Positions 9,668 to 21,102 are shown, numbered from the stretch's first letter. The stretch is DNA of 64,000 nucleotides from Semisulcospira habei (GCA_036245525.1 BTPG01000004.1:209590825-209654824); one strand, 5' to 3'. Notes: generated by a model not told the origin, from the letters alone. Translations and numbers: made by a program.

Positions 9668-9881
9668 TTAACTCATTCTACCTCAACACCGAAATCCCCA
9701 AATTTTGCCTTTGTCCTCTGAAGATTGCGTTGCAGTGCAGGACACAGATCGACCATGATAGTTCAAGGGTGATGCCAGAATAGCTTGGCGCCCATAGGCG
9801 CCAAGCTATTCTGGCATCACCCTTGAACTATCATGGTCGATCCATATCTTGCTGTGGTGTGTCTGGGTTAGAATGAGTTAA
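9668..9881. mobile_element. Family A MITE, complete, TTAA-bounded
   Basis: TTAACTCATTCTACC at the left and GTTAGAATGAGTTAA at the right are inverted, with TTAA at both ends. The stem at 9747-9842 is near-perfect. It carries GGTGATGCC paired with GGCATCACC where most copies have GGTGGTGCC and GGCACCACC, an arm-matched substitution. Confidence 0.9.
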
Positions 9882-9966
9882 AAGGCAGAGTACGCAGGCA
9901 AGTGTAAGCAGCCTGACCCTTCTCACCAGGGAGGAGAGTGGAGCTGTGCATAGCGGTGTTATTCTA

Positions 9967-10053
9967 TTAACCCGTTGGCTGTCGGTAGCGGTTTTTGTCG
10001 CGATGAATCCTGCAGGAATCATCTCCACAAAAACCGCTCCCGACAGCCAAAAG
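9967..10053. mobile_element. Family C palindromic MITE
   Basis: Starts TTAACCCGTTGGCTGTCGG; the apex contains CCTGCAGG. The right arm ends CGACAGCCAAAAG without a clean TTAA. Confidence 0.8.
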
Positions 10054-10631
10054 AAGTGTTTCCATATGACGGCGCGACAGCGACACGGATCGAGAACGTA
10101 GAAATAATAAGAAGGAGTGTTTTCATAATTATGCGCGACAGTACAGCAGCGCGATTGCTGTGAGTGTAAAGCAGTCGACGGCGCAGCGAGAAAATTGTAT
10201 CGCCGCGCGGAGCGAATGAACGAATACTGTGAGGGGAGCGTGACTTTCGGAGTACACAGCAACAAATCACAACAATTCTAAACAACTTAAATGGAAGCGC
10301 GATGCCGCCTGTCGCGCCGCTATATGAAAACACACGAAGCGATTTTTTTTGCCTACTGCTCAGCTACGTTTTTTGGGGCCACATCGCCTACTATGCCGCA
10401 GTCGAGTAGCTGTATGGAAACACGTCCTTTAGGATTAGATTTTAAAAAGTACTGAAAATAATAAAGCGGCTACTAAACTGCGGAAATTTAGTGATTGTAA
10501 TTCAGCGCTATCAATTTTTTTAAATGTTTGTGATGTTTATGTTTGTTTTATGTTCGTTGTATGTCCTGTTGAACATGTGGTGGGATTTGCATTCTATTGA
10601 AAACTATACACAACGTATAATGTACTTACTC
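10054..10631. other. No feature recognised
   Basis: Non-coding; frames are short. I see no repeat homologous to others in the window. Confidence 0.45.
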
Positions 10632-10690
10632 TTCTTGAGCATGCAGCCAACGGTACTGTTTGCAGTACCGATGACTGCATGAACAAGAAG
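10632..10690. mobile_element. Family M small palindrome, copy 1
   Basis: TTCTTG, CATGCAG and CGGTACTG pair with CAGTACCG, CTGCATG and CAAGAA around a 4-bp loop. A related hairpin lies at 50963-51013; both are followed by GGTTAA. Confidence 0.65.
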
Positions 10691-10928
10691 GTTAAATATA
10701 TGGCCTTATAGGCCAGCTGTTGCCCTGTTCCATTTACATTTGAAATGTAAAACTCCACGCCCGGCTTATGGTTTGCAGCTTCTAAATAACAGTTTTATGC
10801 AGACGATTTTAATGCTGCTTATCACGAACTATCATATATTGATGGGATCCATACCGTTTTTGGTGCGGAAAAGGGGTGGGGGTGGGTGGGGGGGGGGGGT
10901 GGAGGAATAATTGACTAGACTGGCCCGC

Positions 10929-10988
10929 TTGGGGAATACGCCACAAGTACACTTTCTATAAAAGTGTACTTGCGGCATACTCCCCGAG
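10929..10988. repeat. Small palindrome L
   Basis: Arms CAAGTACACTTT and AAAGTGTACTTG, extended by GGGGAATACGCC-like outer stems, around a short TCTATA-like loop. Preceded by a G-rich tract (about 10870-10902). Confidence 0.65.
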
Positions 10989-11355
10989 AGGGTTTATGTG
11001 GGGAGTACTCCCGCAAACGGTATTGCGTATATTCGATCATGTCAGGACGAGTTCATGGTCTATAACAATGGGACACTGGTCACAAATCCGGTTGACACTT
11101 TTTGGTGTCCTGGCTTCTGTCTGTATGCGTGTGAGTACTTTGCAATATTTCAAGTAACAGATGCGTGTGACGTTAATTGGGCGTACCTAGAGCGTAGATT
11201 TACAGAGAGACGCATGCGTGCTGAATTCATCGGATTTTTCTTTAGCATTTACGTAAGGTATCTATAAGCGGCTGGTTCTGTATTAGATTTATAGTTCTTT
11301 ATGCTAGTCTAGTAAATAGGGACGATAAGCCAAATTCATTAGATTTGTTTGTTGG
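10989..11355. other. No feature recognised
   Basis: An 89-codon open frame lies here (10998-11267), but it has no recognisable domain and is not supported as a gene. Confidence 0.4.
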
Positions 11356-11669
11356 TTAACACTCTAAGTCCTGAGTAACACATTCTAAATTTTGCTGTTG
11401 CCATTTGAAGGCTGTATTCCCCTTCGACCATGGTGGTGCCCGAACAGCTTTTCACTAAGCTCTAAAAAACAGATTCTTTAAATATTTTGGGTGTTGCCTT
11501 TTGGCTTTGGGGACTTCTGTACGCTTCGGAAGGACTATCGATCATGACAGTTCAAGTGTGGTGCCAGAACAGCTTGGCGCCTTTCGGCGCCAAGCTGTTC
11601 TGGCACCACACTTGAACTATCATGATCGGTCCGTATCTTCCTGCAGTGCGTCAGGGCTAAGTGGGTTAA
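11356..11669. mobile_element. Family A MITE
   Basis: Starts TTAACACTCTAAGTCCTGAG and ends GGGCTAAGTGGGTTAA. The stem at 11531-11629 has AAGTGTGG paired with CCACACTT (usual form AAGGGTGG), again arm-matched. The region left of the stem looks longer than in other copies and may be mosaic. Confidence 0.75.
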
Positions 11670-11790
11670 CCCCTTTACTACTGAATGACTACCGAAACCC
11701 TCTGCAGTCTAATAAACGTGGATATCAATAGCGCCAGCAAGACGTTTGGAGCCGGAGCTCATGAGGATCTATGCCTGTTGCACTGGGGAG
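11666..11790. mobile_element. Family B MITE, partial, sharing TTAA with the A copy
   Basis: TTAACCCCTTTACTACTGAA matches the B-type left terminus, and GAGCTCATGAGGATCTATGC near 11757 is a right B arm. The left arm is missing. Its TTAA (11666-11669) is also the right end of the preceding A element. Confidence 0.55.
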
Positions 11791-12277
11791 GGGTTGACTT
11801 GTCCACACAGTCGAGGGGGTGAATTTCAGCACGCGTGAGTAGGCGAGTAGCATCTGTAAAAGTGATGAAAAATATCGTTTATTATTCTGTGTCCGTGTCC
11901 CGAACAGACCCACCGAAAATAGCACAAAATGAATGGGCACAAGAACCTCTCGCCGTTCAGGCGTAGAATTGCGGGCTCAGATGCATCGGGCATGAGCACG
12001 GGGCAACTGTACAATGCAACCGTGCCTTAATTATGTATCACACGAACAATGTTAAAAATTTAAAAAAAGATTTATAACACAAAATTGGAATCCATAGTCA
12101 GCTTTTGTACCCAAAATCAGATCCAAATTCATAAGCAAACTTAAAATCATATTCATTTTAAAGCATCCTTGTTATGCCACGCACTTTAAACCCAAATAAC
12201 TAACTGACTGCCCAAAGCAAATGCCTTTAAGCGATACGATTTTTAAAAAAAAATTCTGTACTTTTATTTTATTTTAT
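11791..12277. other. No feature recognised
   Basis: AT-rich non-coding DNA with nothing identifiable. Confidence 0.45.
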
Positions 12278-12396
12278 TATTAGTTTAGTTTAGTTTAGTT
12301 TAGTTTAGTTTAATTTATTTATTTATTTATTTATTTATTTTATTTTATTTTCTTGGGGGGGGGAGGGGGTTGGGGGGGGGGGGGAGGAGGTGGAGT
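12278..12396 (+). repeat. (TTTAG)n, (ATTT)n and G-rich tract
   Basis: Low-complexity run: TTTAG units to about 12310, ATTT units to about 12350, then a G-rich stretch at 12355-12396. Confidence 0.9.
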
Positions 12397-12398
12397 GG

Positions 12399-12570
12399 TA
12401 TAATAAACTTCGTATATAACAAATCGCCCCGAGACCCAGATGCTTTCGTTGTTATAACCGAAGTTTGTTATAAGCAAATATATCTGTATAGAAAAAGCGT
12501 TGTCGTGACCTCTGAAAAAAAGTGTTGTTGTATCCGAACTTCTTGTAAGCAAAGTCGACCGTGTACTGCT
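12399..12570. repeat. TATAACAA-type dispersed repeat, copy 2
   Basis: Shares CTTCGTATATAACAAA, GTTATAACCGAAG and TTGTTATAAGC with the copies at 9163 and 60711. Confidence 0.5.
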
Positions 12571-12622
12571 TTTTAGAAATGTAGCTTCAACAGAAATGTA
12601 TGTTTTGGTGGTGCGCAGCTAG

Positions 12623-12691
12623 TTAACCCTTTGAGTGTCGGTAGGAAGGAATCACCTCGACCAAAATCACTACCGACACCCAAAGGGTCAA
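12623..12691. mobile_element. Family C MITE lacking its apex
   Basis: TTAACCCTTTGAGTGTCGG on the left and CCGACACCCAAAGGGTCAAT on the right, with the central apex largely deleted. GTGTCGG and CCGACAC are arm-matched relative to CTGTCGG in other copies. Confidence 0.75.
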
Positions 12692-12827
12692 TACCCGAAG
12701 AATGCGTACTCAGTCGTAGGATGAGACGAAAAGGAAATGTAAAGATGTTTGAAAACAGCTGGAATTCAAAACCAACATGAGAACTTCTGCAACCAAATCT
12801 TTGAGGGCATGGACTGAGTTGGGGTCC

Positions 12828-12905
12828 CAGTAAACACGAGGTCCTCGACTGTGCGTGGGTCCACTGGGGGCCGACCCTTGGCCCGAGGACCTTTTGTCTA
12901 CCAGG
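12828..12905. mobile_element. Family D palindrome, partial
   Basis: AGGTCCTCG pairs with CGAGGACCTT, and GTGCGTGGGTCCACTG resembles one D arm. The other inner arm is missing. Confidence 0.5.

Positions 12906-14847
<1,942 letters not shown>

Positions 14848-14923
<76 letters not shown>
14848..14923 (+). repeat. (GA)n microsatellite, right of LINE
   Basis: About 76 bp of GA at the truncated 5' end of the LINE, followed by a purine-rich GGGG tract to about 14981. Confidence 0.95.
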
Positions 14924-14929
<6 letters not shown>

Positions 14930-15498
14930 CGCGCGAAGGAGGGGAAGCGGGTGGGGGGGGGAATGGGGGGGGGGGGGGGCAGAGAGAAAGAGATTTCTGC
15001 AAGGTATTCATATGCGTCGACAATTCGCTCCTGAACTACAGTAATTTAATGTAATTTTGTTTCTGTTAAACACATCCTATTTATCATAAAACTGCACATG
15101 GCATCGGCGAATACTGACCGACAGGAAAGCGTTCTAAGCGATGGGTTCTATTTGCTTAAAAAACTGCTAACAGCATCTAAAGAGTTGGTTTTGTTTCGTT
15201 GATTTTATTCTTTTTCGGTAGCTCACAAGGCGTAACGTCTAAACATCTTTCTTTTTTTTTTTTCTCTCAAGGAAAGATTTATGCCAAGAATTTATTTTAC
15301 AACGCAAGTTTGACGGAATTTTTGTCATGATGTTATGACAGCGTATGTATATATCCTACTTCTTCCTGATGGTTATAACGCGTCATCAGCCAATCAGAAA
15401 GCTCGGTGCACGTTCTCGCATGTGCCTGCATAAGCATAGGTGACGTAACGCTCAATAACTGGCGCTCGCCAATCAAGCTTCTGTTAATCTTTTCCTCT
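14924..15498. other. No gene recognised
   Basis: G-rich at first (to about 14981), then unremarkable non-coding DNA. Confidence 0.45.
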
Positions 15499-15564
15499 GC
15501 AAGAGGCATAGACTCTTATGATCCCCGGTGTCCGCAGGGGCTCATGAGAATCTATACCTCTTGC
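15499..15564. mobile_element. Family B palindromic MITE core
   Basis: GCAAGAGGCATAGACTC to ATACCTCTTGC around a short CCCCGG-containing loop. Arms have a few mismatches. Outer TTAA ends not identified. Confidence 0.75.
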
Positions 15565-16254
15565 ATGTCAAGTTTAGCTCTATCTGTGCCTCAAACCGAC
15601 GTTGTTATTCCGAGTTAAACGTACCGTGTTTTCAGCCGGCTGTGCATTAACGTAATCACATTAGATTCCATTGTGTGCTATTTTCGCTCGCCATCGATTC
15701 CTGGCTTTTCAGCGGCTGCTCTGTGTTGTTCAGAGTGTGTCTTGCCGCTGCGACTCCTCATCTAAGTAGCCCTGCCAAGAAATGTTGTGACAGTCGATTG
15801 GGTTTCCTTGCTTTAGAGGGGGAAAAAACCCAACTGAATACGGTGACAAAATTAAATAAAGCAAATGCTGGTGTGCTTCAAAAATGCGATGCCCTTGAAT
15901 CAAAAGTTTATCATGTCACATAAAAATGCGTGTGTGATTTTAAAAAAAACCCACTAATTTTCTCATTCACAGAGGGTTGTGTCGAAAGACGATTTTAAAA
16001 AGATTTAATTGGATTTACCGCTTTCATGAACACAGATACATAATTATCTAGATATATTATTTTATAAATACCTGCATAAAACTGTGCATAGTATCATATC
16101 CCTCACGGGCGCTTTTAAATCTTACCTAAATCTAAATTTAAAAGAAATGTATTCATAACTGGTAGCCCCAGCTTCAGATCCAGGAAAAAAGGTAAAACTG
16201 ATAGAAATAGACACTAATAGCCTCTATTCCTAAACCGGTAGCGATTAACTCATT
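15565..16254. other. No feature recognised
   Basis: Non-coding, AT-rich. Open frames of 60-80 codons show no recognisable domain. Confidence 0.45.
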
Positions 16255-16361
16255 CGAGGCGCCTCACATCAATAGCTGCGGAAGTGCCGTACAGCGTTGC
16301 CGGCGGCAACGCTATGCGACACTTCCGCAGCTATTGATGCGGTTCACGTTGAATGAGTTAG
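16255..16361. mobile_element. Family G palindromic MITE
   Basis: TTAACTCATTCGAGGCG and TTGAATGAGTTAG form the outer inverted ends. The internal stem ATCAATAGCTGCGGAAGTG pairs closely with its complement around GCCGGCGGC. A second, diverged copy lies at 17570. Confidence 0.8.
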
Positions 16362-16527
16362 ATTAGTCGTTTGTGATGTATATTCAAGATTGAAGATTCA
16401 AAGATTTTCATTTCTTTTCGCCAGTAATCGGGGTATGAAGGAAAGATATGATTACATACAAAAGAATATTAACATCCAAACTCAAAATGCTGACAGGAAC
16501 GGACGCTATCAAGGGAGAGAACTCTGT

Positions 16528-16821
16528 TGGTTGGTTAGTTCGGGGTTTAACGTCCACGGCACCGAAGTGTTTAATGGACGGCCCTGACGGGCGGATTATG
16601 GGGGACAGAGAAATCTATTGCGGCCTATGGAGTACAACCTGAACACTGATCAACTCAGGCGCACTCCAACTGTGCCACTTTGATTTACCAGGACCTTTCA
16701 ACTGACATGCTATTGAACAAGCCCGTCTTTGCCCTCTGGATTGCGAGTCGAACCCACGACCCGGCGATTCCTTTCGCTCTCCTGCTCCGACGCTTAACCG
16801 CCTGAGCTATTTCGGACCCTT
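16528..16821 (-). mobile_element. tRNA-derived SINE with target duplication
   Basis: On the minus strand the head reads as a tRNA-like sequence: TAGCTCAGGCGGTTAAGC (box A-like), then GGTCGTGGGTTCGACTC (box B-like). A body of about 200 bp follows, ending with GGACGTTAAACCCC and a CTAACCAACC tail. Perfect 11-bp direct repeats GAGAACTCTGT flank it (16517-16527 and 16822-16832). RNA polymerase III transcription and LINE-dependent retrotransposition are the known mode for such elements. It is not a functional tRNA gene. Confidence 0.9.
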
Positions 16822-17041
16822 GAGAACTCTGTGCACACGGTGCACACGGTTATGTCCCTTGCTGCTGCCTCATTTGTTTACCTACATTTTTGCGGATCTC
16901 GTAGAGTCTAATTACAGAACCCAGGAGGCCGGACCGATTGAATGAAAATTGCATGAAGCAAAAACATCTGTCCCCGCAGTTAGCAGCGAGTGTATAGGCA
17001 CTTTCACTGTCGCGGAAAAGTGAACACAACTCGAATTATGT

Positions 17042-17103
17042 ATGGGGTATAGATCCTCATGGGCCCCCGCAGTTGCGGGGGCCCATGACGATCTCTACCC
17101 CTT
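17042..17103. mobile_element. Family B palindromic MITE core, variant
   Basis: Both arms share variants against the B consensus: GGGGTATAG with CTCTACCCC, and CATGGGCCCC with GGGGCCCATG. One mismatch (CCT/ACG) remains. Confidence 0.8.
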
Positions 17104-17310
17104 GCTGGAACTATTTTTTTTTATATATAGCTGTGCACGTTCTTACTTGTGGTTCAGTAAAGCTGAAAAGTGAAGCAGTTTCAGAAATAGATTTTGATTT
17201 TGCCACTGGCAGTGAAGGGGTTGAACTCTCAGAAATGTTAAAATTGTTAGTTCGAGAGCCAAATGGTTCGATTTCGCAATGGACGGAGATGTTTTGACGA
17301 ATAAATAGGG

Positions 17311-17416
<106 letters not shown>

Positions 17417-17549
17417 AACAGAGTATACACGCTCAGTTTATATGAGAAAGGTGGGTAGGAGAGGGGGGAGTGGAGGAGGGGAGATTTAACGAGCTTTGTT
17501 ACAATGTTTCAATAGTCGGAAAATGTCGGGGACACTTCCTGGAGTCATG

Positions 17550-17660
17550 GGGGCTCCCAAAAAGGAGCCCCGCATCAAAAGCTGCGAAAGCGTCGTATTA
17601 CATTGCCGGCTGCAAAGCTATACAACCCTTCCGCAGCTATTGATGCGGGACGCCTTGAAC
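17550..17660. mobile_element. Family G palindrome, diverged copy
   Basis: CGCATCAAAAGCTGCGAAAG pairs with CTTCCGCAGCTATTGATGCG with several mismatches. A tiny GGGGGCTCC/GGAGCCCC hairpin precedes it (17550-17572). Confidence 0.65.
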
Positions 17661-17818
17661 CAGTTGACGAACTTAGCGGCAATTCATCGCGAAACACGAA
17701 GTGTCCATGAGCCTCTTTCAATGGACATTATCCGGAATTCCGATGCTACTCTCTAACCCCATGATTTCGAGAGTTAACTCCCCTTTTACAGGGAACGCAC
17801 AATGCCATTTTTAACAAA

Positions 17819-18031
17819 ATGCCTTCAGTCAAACGTTGCGCTTGGGGAGAATGCAAAACAGACAGCAGATATCCTGAACGCTGCATTGGAGTAAAATTCA
17901 TTCCATTCGTGAAACCAGGGAAGCACGAGTACCATCTTCAACGATCTCTTCAATGGATCAAAGCCTGTAATAGACCAGCTACACAGTTGAACGTCAATCT
18001 ACTCAATCGCTATAAATTCATTTGTAGCAAG
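17819..18031 (+). CDS. THAP-type zinc finger, first exon only
   Basis: A 71-codon exon starting MPSVKRCAWGEC. The THAP C2CH pattern is visible: C-x4-C at residues 7 and 12, an aromatic/Pro core (KFIPFVKPG), the invariant Trp in LQWIKACNRP, and FICSK at the end. The second-half His and the Phe after it (usual HF) would fall at the start of the next exon. The exon ends at AAG followed by GTAAGC, a strong donor in phase 0. THAP domains bind DNA and occur in transposases and host regulators. Here the exon lies 24 bp inside a terminal inverted repeat, which points to a transposon-encoded protein. No downstream exon is present, so it cannot make a whole protein. Confidence 0.8.
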
Positions 18032-18083
18032 GTAAGCATGTCTGCGGATTCTTGTTACTTTGCTGCCCTGTGTCATTTGCTTG

Positions 18084-18530
18084 CACTCGTTTCCTTTCTT
18101 CTTCTTCTTCTTCTTCTCGAACGCCGTCACACTTGGAGTTTGGCTCTCAAAATGAAATCTGTGGTCTTCTGTAGCGCCTCCACAGGCCCGTACAGTTTCT
18201 CTTGTAGAGTGGCGGGCTTCGGCCATATCTCCTCCCTCAGCGGCTGGTGGTTCCCACAGTCCTGGAGGATGTGCTCTGCGGTCTGCTCTGCTTCTCCACA
18301 AGGGCACAGGGGAGATGGCACGAGGTGGAAGCGTCTGTGCAGGTGGAAATTGAGTCGGTTGTGCCCGGTCCTCAGACGAAAGATGGTCACCTGCTCTTGT
18401 CTGGACAGCTGATGGTAACTGTCTAGGGGCCGTTGTGGTGGTCTGTACACAGACTTAATGATGGTCTTCATCTCTGTGAAGCTGACTCCATTTTCATCTT
18501 GTTCTTTCTCTGCGCCCACTCGTTTCCTTT
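18084..18530 (-). pseudogene. LINE C-terminal fragment inserted in the THAP/SWIM element
   Basis: Minus-strand frame of about 130 codons with IFRLRTGHNRLNFHLHRR and CPCGEAEQTAEHILQDC. This Cys/His-rich tail follows the reverse transcriptase/RNase H in several LINE clades. The stop codon is followed after about 10 bp by a (GAA)n tail (CTT on the plus strand, 18098-18117). Perfect 14-bp repeats CACTCGTTTCCTTT flank it (18084-18097 and 18517-18530), proving insertion by target-primed retrotransposition. Strongly 5'-truncated. Confidence 0.88.
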
Positions 18531-18802
18531 TATACTCCGATTATGCTTTCGATTCAAATACATGCTGTTTTCTGTTGCATGATGATGATGTTTACCGGCT
18601 GTTGCGTGTACACGCACTGACGCAGCAGCAGTTTAAAATGACTTCAGATTGGCGTTCAAATCGTTATTTTCTGCCACGATCCGATTTAACACAAACGAAC
18701 AAGTGAAACAAAAAAATTTAAAAGTAACGGACCGGTTGCTTGCATAGACTAGTATCCGTAAAAATACACTACATAAATTATTTTAAAAAATAATTGACTC
18801 AC

Positions 18803-19363
18803 CCCCCCCCCCCCCTTGCAGGTGCAAAATGCAGATAAAATGCAGCTTCTCGTGTCAACATCCACTTTTGTCAGGATAGACCATGTAAAATAAAATGGGG
18901 CTTTGGTAACAGGATCCCTGTCTCTTGTCCTTGGTTTGACTGAGGCCTTCACTGCGAAATAGCCATCAGTCATTTGGATTGTTTCCAAGCTGTTCACATA
19001 ACCATCTTGCATCAGGCTATAGGCTTCTGATCGTCTGTAGTCCCTTATGGCTGATAAGTTCATGTTCTGATTTAGTAAATATGTACAGATGTCGAATATA
19101 GAAAACTCTGGCAAAATATTCAGGTCTGTAGTCCCAGTGAACAAAGCAGGGTTCGACAGTTCGATGTTCCCATCTTTGAGCTTTGCTCCGATCACTTCTA
19201 CCCGATCTTCAGCACAGCACTCGGGATCAACGGGTAGTCCAATGTCAAGAGCCTTTTGTACGAGATCAAAAAGCTCTGCTTTTCTGCTTTGGCCAACACA
19301 AACTCCTCTTTCTTGCAAAAACCTTTGTAGCTCGCTCAATCGCCATGCTTTCTTCTCCACCAT
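18803..19363 (-). CDS. SAP-like/SWIM-type protein, first exon only
   Basis: A 187-codon exon starting MVEKKAWRLSELQRFLQERG. Residues 1-40 look like a SAP-type helix pair (LQRFLQERGVCVGQSRKAEL). A middle part with FSIFDICTYLL follows, then near the end SAFCTCKGGG, the C-x-C half of a SWIM zinc finger. The C-x-H half would be on the next exon. The exon ends in a G14 run that forms the donor GTGAGT at 18802-18797. In invertebrates this N-terminus commonly precedes a SWIM finger and a YqaJ-type exonuclease domain (from memory of the family, not shown here). The start codon abuts the right inverted repeat. It reads towards the THAP exon, which would be impossible for two compact neighbouring genes but is usual for a two-gene transposon. 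Alternative: two unrelated captured host exons. Confidence 0.7.
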
Positions 19364-19430
19364 TTTGATCCCAGTAACATGGGAGTTAACTCTCTAAATC
19401 ATGTGGTTAGAGAGTAGGCGCGGAATTCCG

Positions 19431-19768
19431 AAGTAGGTCTATTCAGTTTGTAACAGGGATCGTTACAGGTGGACGGGCCTGGGATGAGGATGGGGTTGAG
19501 GGTGGAGGGCGAGGGTTGGGTGGGTGGTTGTAAGGCTATGGGGTTGGGGTGGGGGTGGGGATAGAGAGGAGGTGGGGGCTGTCTGATCAGTGCGACTGTA
19601 CAATAATGGCCTGATGGTATAACTACCAGCAAAGTTCATCATCGCTGGAGATGGACGAGCATCATTGATCAACACCGTCAATGACAGACGTGCGGCTATT
19701 TGCAGCATTCTCACAAACCAGATAGGTGAGGCTAGCGCTGGTAGAACAGTACACATACCAAGGGGAAG
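19431..19768. other. No gene; G-rich tract
   Basis: A GGT/GGG-rich stretch (about 19480-19580), otherwise nothing recognised. Confidence 0.45.
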
Positions 19769-19856
19769 TACTCAGTGCTGGACATACACAGTTAGATCCC
19801 CTGCCCCTTTAGGGGGCAGGGGATTCTAACTGTGTGTATGTCCAGCGCTGAGTATA
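19769..19856. mobile_element. Family J palindrome, copy 1
   Basis: CTCAGTGCTGGACATACACA pairs almost perfectly with the complement ending TGTCCAGCGCTGAG. The apex is CCCCTGCCCC/GGGGGCAGGGG. A half copy sharing TTGTCCAGCGCTGAG is at 35816. Confidence 0.75.
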
Positions 19857-19980
19857 TGACCTGTTCCATATAATTATGTTACACGTGTGTGTGATGTCTG
19901 TGATTTATTTGTTACCTTACTGTTTACCAGATCAACTCTTTCGTTCATTCGTTCTTTTTGTTCGTTCGTTCTTCCTCCCT

Positions 19981-20179
19981 GTCAACCCACTGGCTATCGG
20001 TAGCAGTTTTTTGTCGGAATGATTCCGGCAGGAAATACATTTTCTTACATGTACAAATCAGAGGGTTTGAACAGCTTACTTGATTCAGACCTTTTGTCGT
20101 ATCTTAGAACATTTCCTTTGGAAGTATGGGCCGGAATCATCGCGACGAAAACCGCTACCACCGACAACCAAAGGATTAA
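19981..20179. mobile_element. Family C MITE with arms split by about 80 bp
   Basis: The left arm (19981-20034) reads CCACTGGCTATCGGTAGCAG and reaches GATTCCGGCAGGA. The right arm (about 20113-20179) starts GGAATCATCGCGACG and ends AACCAAAGGATTAA. The 80 bp between them is unrelated to the family. Confidence 0.7.
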
Positions 20180-20257
20180 TGCAAAAGACAGGAAGACCAC
20201 CTTTGTGTGAAGCAAGATTTTCAGTGTATTACCATGAAAATTCTAGGTCTGTGGCTT

Positions 20258-20472
20258 TTAACTCATTCTGCCCGCGACACACCACAGTAAGATATGACTC
20301 GACCATGATAGTTCAAGGGTGGTGGCAGAATAGTTTGGCGCCTGTAGTCGCCAAACTATTCTGACACCACCCTTGAACTATCTTGGTCGATCTGTCTCCT
20401 GAATTGTAAACGTAGTCCTCACAGGATAACTCCAAAATGTGGGTATTTCGTACCTCGGGCACAATAAGTTAA
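20258..20472. mobile_element. Family A MITE, complete, TTAA-bounded
   Basis: TTAACTCATTCTGCCCG on the left and GGGCACAATAAGTTAA on the right. The stem at 20297-20395 has AGTTTGG paired with CCAAACT (consensus AGCTTGG and CCAAGCT), an arm-matched change. Confidence 0.88.
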
Positions 20473-20539
20473 TCTTTCTTCCCCTCTTTTCGTTGAATGT
20501 GTGATCCACACCAATCAGGTGACCGCCCAATCTGTATAA

Positions 20540-20818
20540 TGCAGAGAAGAACCAAACGGGGAAAGAAACACGCTTATAAATGACAGTTACAACACAACTG
20601 ATTTATATTTCGAGTAAAACCCGTTATCAAAATAGACCAACAAACAATTATGCAATTCAGTCCCTACTTATCTTGTGAGTGATAAGAAGCATAGTGGCAA
20701 CACGAAGTAAGTAGCGAGTAAATTGTGTACTTGTTTGTTTGTCAATGATGAATTAATAAATTGTGTCGTAATTGTCATTTCTAAGCGTGTTTCTTTCTCC
20801 GTTTGGTTCTTCTCTGCT
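20540..20818. mobile_element. Family K long inverted-repeat element
   Basis: Arms of about 57 bp begin GCAGAGAAGAACC and end GGTTCTTCTCTGC. They include GAAACACGCTTATAAATGAC and its near complement, around a loop of about 160 bp. No coding capacity. Related copies lie at 20896, 36149, 45740, 48800 and 49250. Confidence 0.75.
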
Positions 20819-20895
20819 TATTACACACTTGGCAGTCCCATTTTTTGGGTCTGAATTACACATTTCAAGAGAAAAGGGGAACAAGTGTTCCCCCC

Positions 20896-20998
20896 AAAAA
20901 AATCCACAGAAATATTAATAAATATTGTCGTAGCTGCCATTTCTAGGCGTGTTTTGTTTTTGTTTTTTTTCTCCGTTGGATTCTTCTCTTTGAATGAT
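20896..20998. mobile_element. Family K right-arm fragment
   Basis: ATTAATAAATATTGTCGTAG, TTCTAGGCGTGTTTTG and CTCCGTTGGATTCTTCTC match the right arm of the K copy immediately upstream. The left arm is missing. Confidence 0.65.
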
Positions 20999-21023
20999 GT
21001 GTGCTTCCCAGTTTACAAAGGTC

Positions 21024-21102
21024 CTTGGGCACACAACGTACGCAGTGGGCCCGCGCACGGATGTGCGCGGGCCCACTGCGGCCGTCGTGGGCCCAAAGTC
21101 GT
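21024..21102. mobile_element. Family D GC-rich palindrome
   Basis: TTGGGC...CGCAGTGGGCCCGCGCAC and its complement around a GGAT loop. The inner stem is perfect for about 20 bp. Confidence 0.8.

Larger units (their letters stand above)
17733..19430. mobile_element. DNA-transposon-like element with THAP and SWIM-type exons
   Basis: About 1.7 kb bounded by inverted repeats of about 64 bp (17733-17795 and 19367-19430). Each contains CGGAATTCCG, TACTCTCTAACC, CATGATTT, GAGAGTTAACTCCC and TTAC.GGGA. A THAP-domain first exon reads inward from the left end and a SAP/SWIM-like first exon reads inward from the right. Both start codons lie within about 25 bp of the inverted repeats, and both exons end in GT splice donors. 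Downstream exons are absent, so this is probably an internally deleted copy. A LINE fragment later inserted in the middle. Kolobok and P-type transposases are known to use THAP domains; which superfamily this is, and where the exact ends and target duplication lie, I cannot settle. Confidence 0.75.

Noticed and set aside
10998..11267. 89-codon frame
   Set aside because: No signal peptide, domain, splice pattern or homology that I can recognise; length is within chance expectation.
16740..16821. Possible tRNA gene on the minus strand
   Set aside because: Box A and B are present, but the cloverleaf is imperfect and it is the head of a SINE with a target duplication.
17769..19391. TTAA as the target duplication of the THAP/SWIM element
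   Set aside because: GAGAGTTAACTCCC lies inside the inverted repeats; similarity continues outside TTAA to CGGAATTCCG, so TTAA here is not the element boundary.
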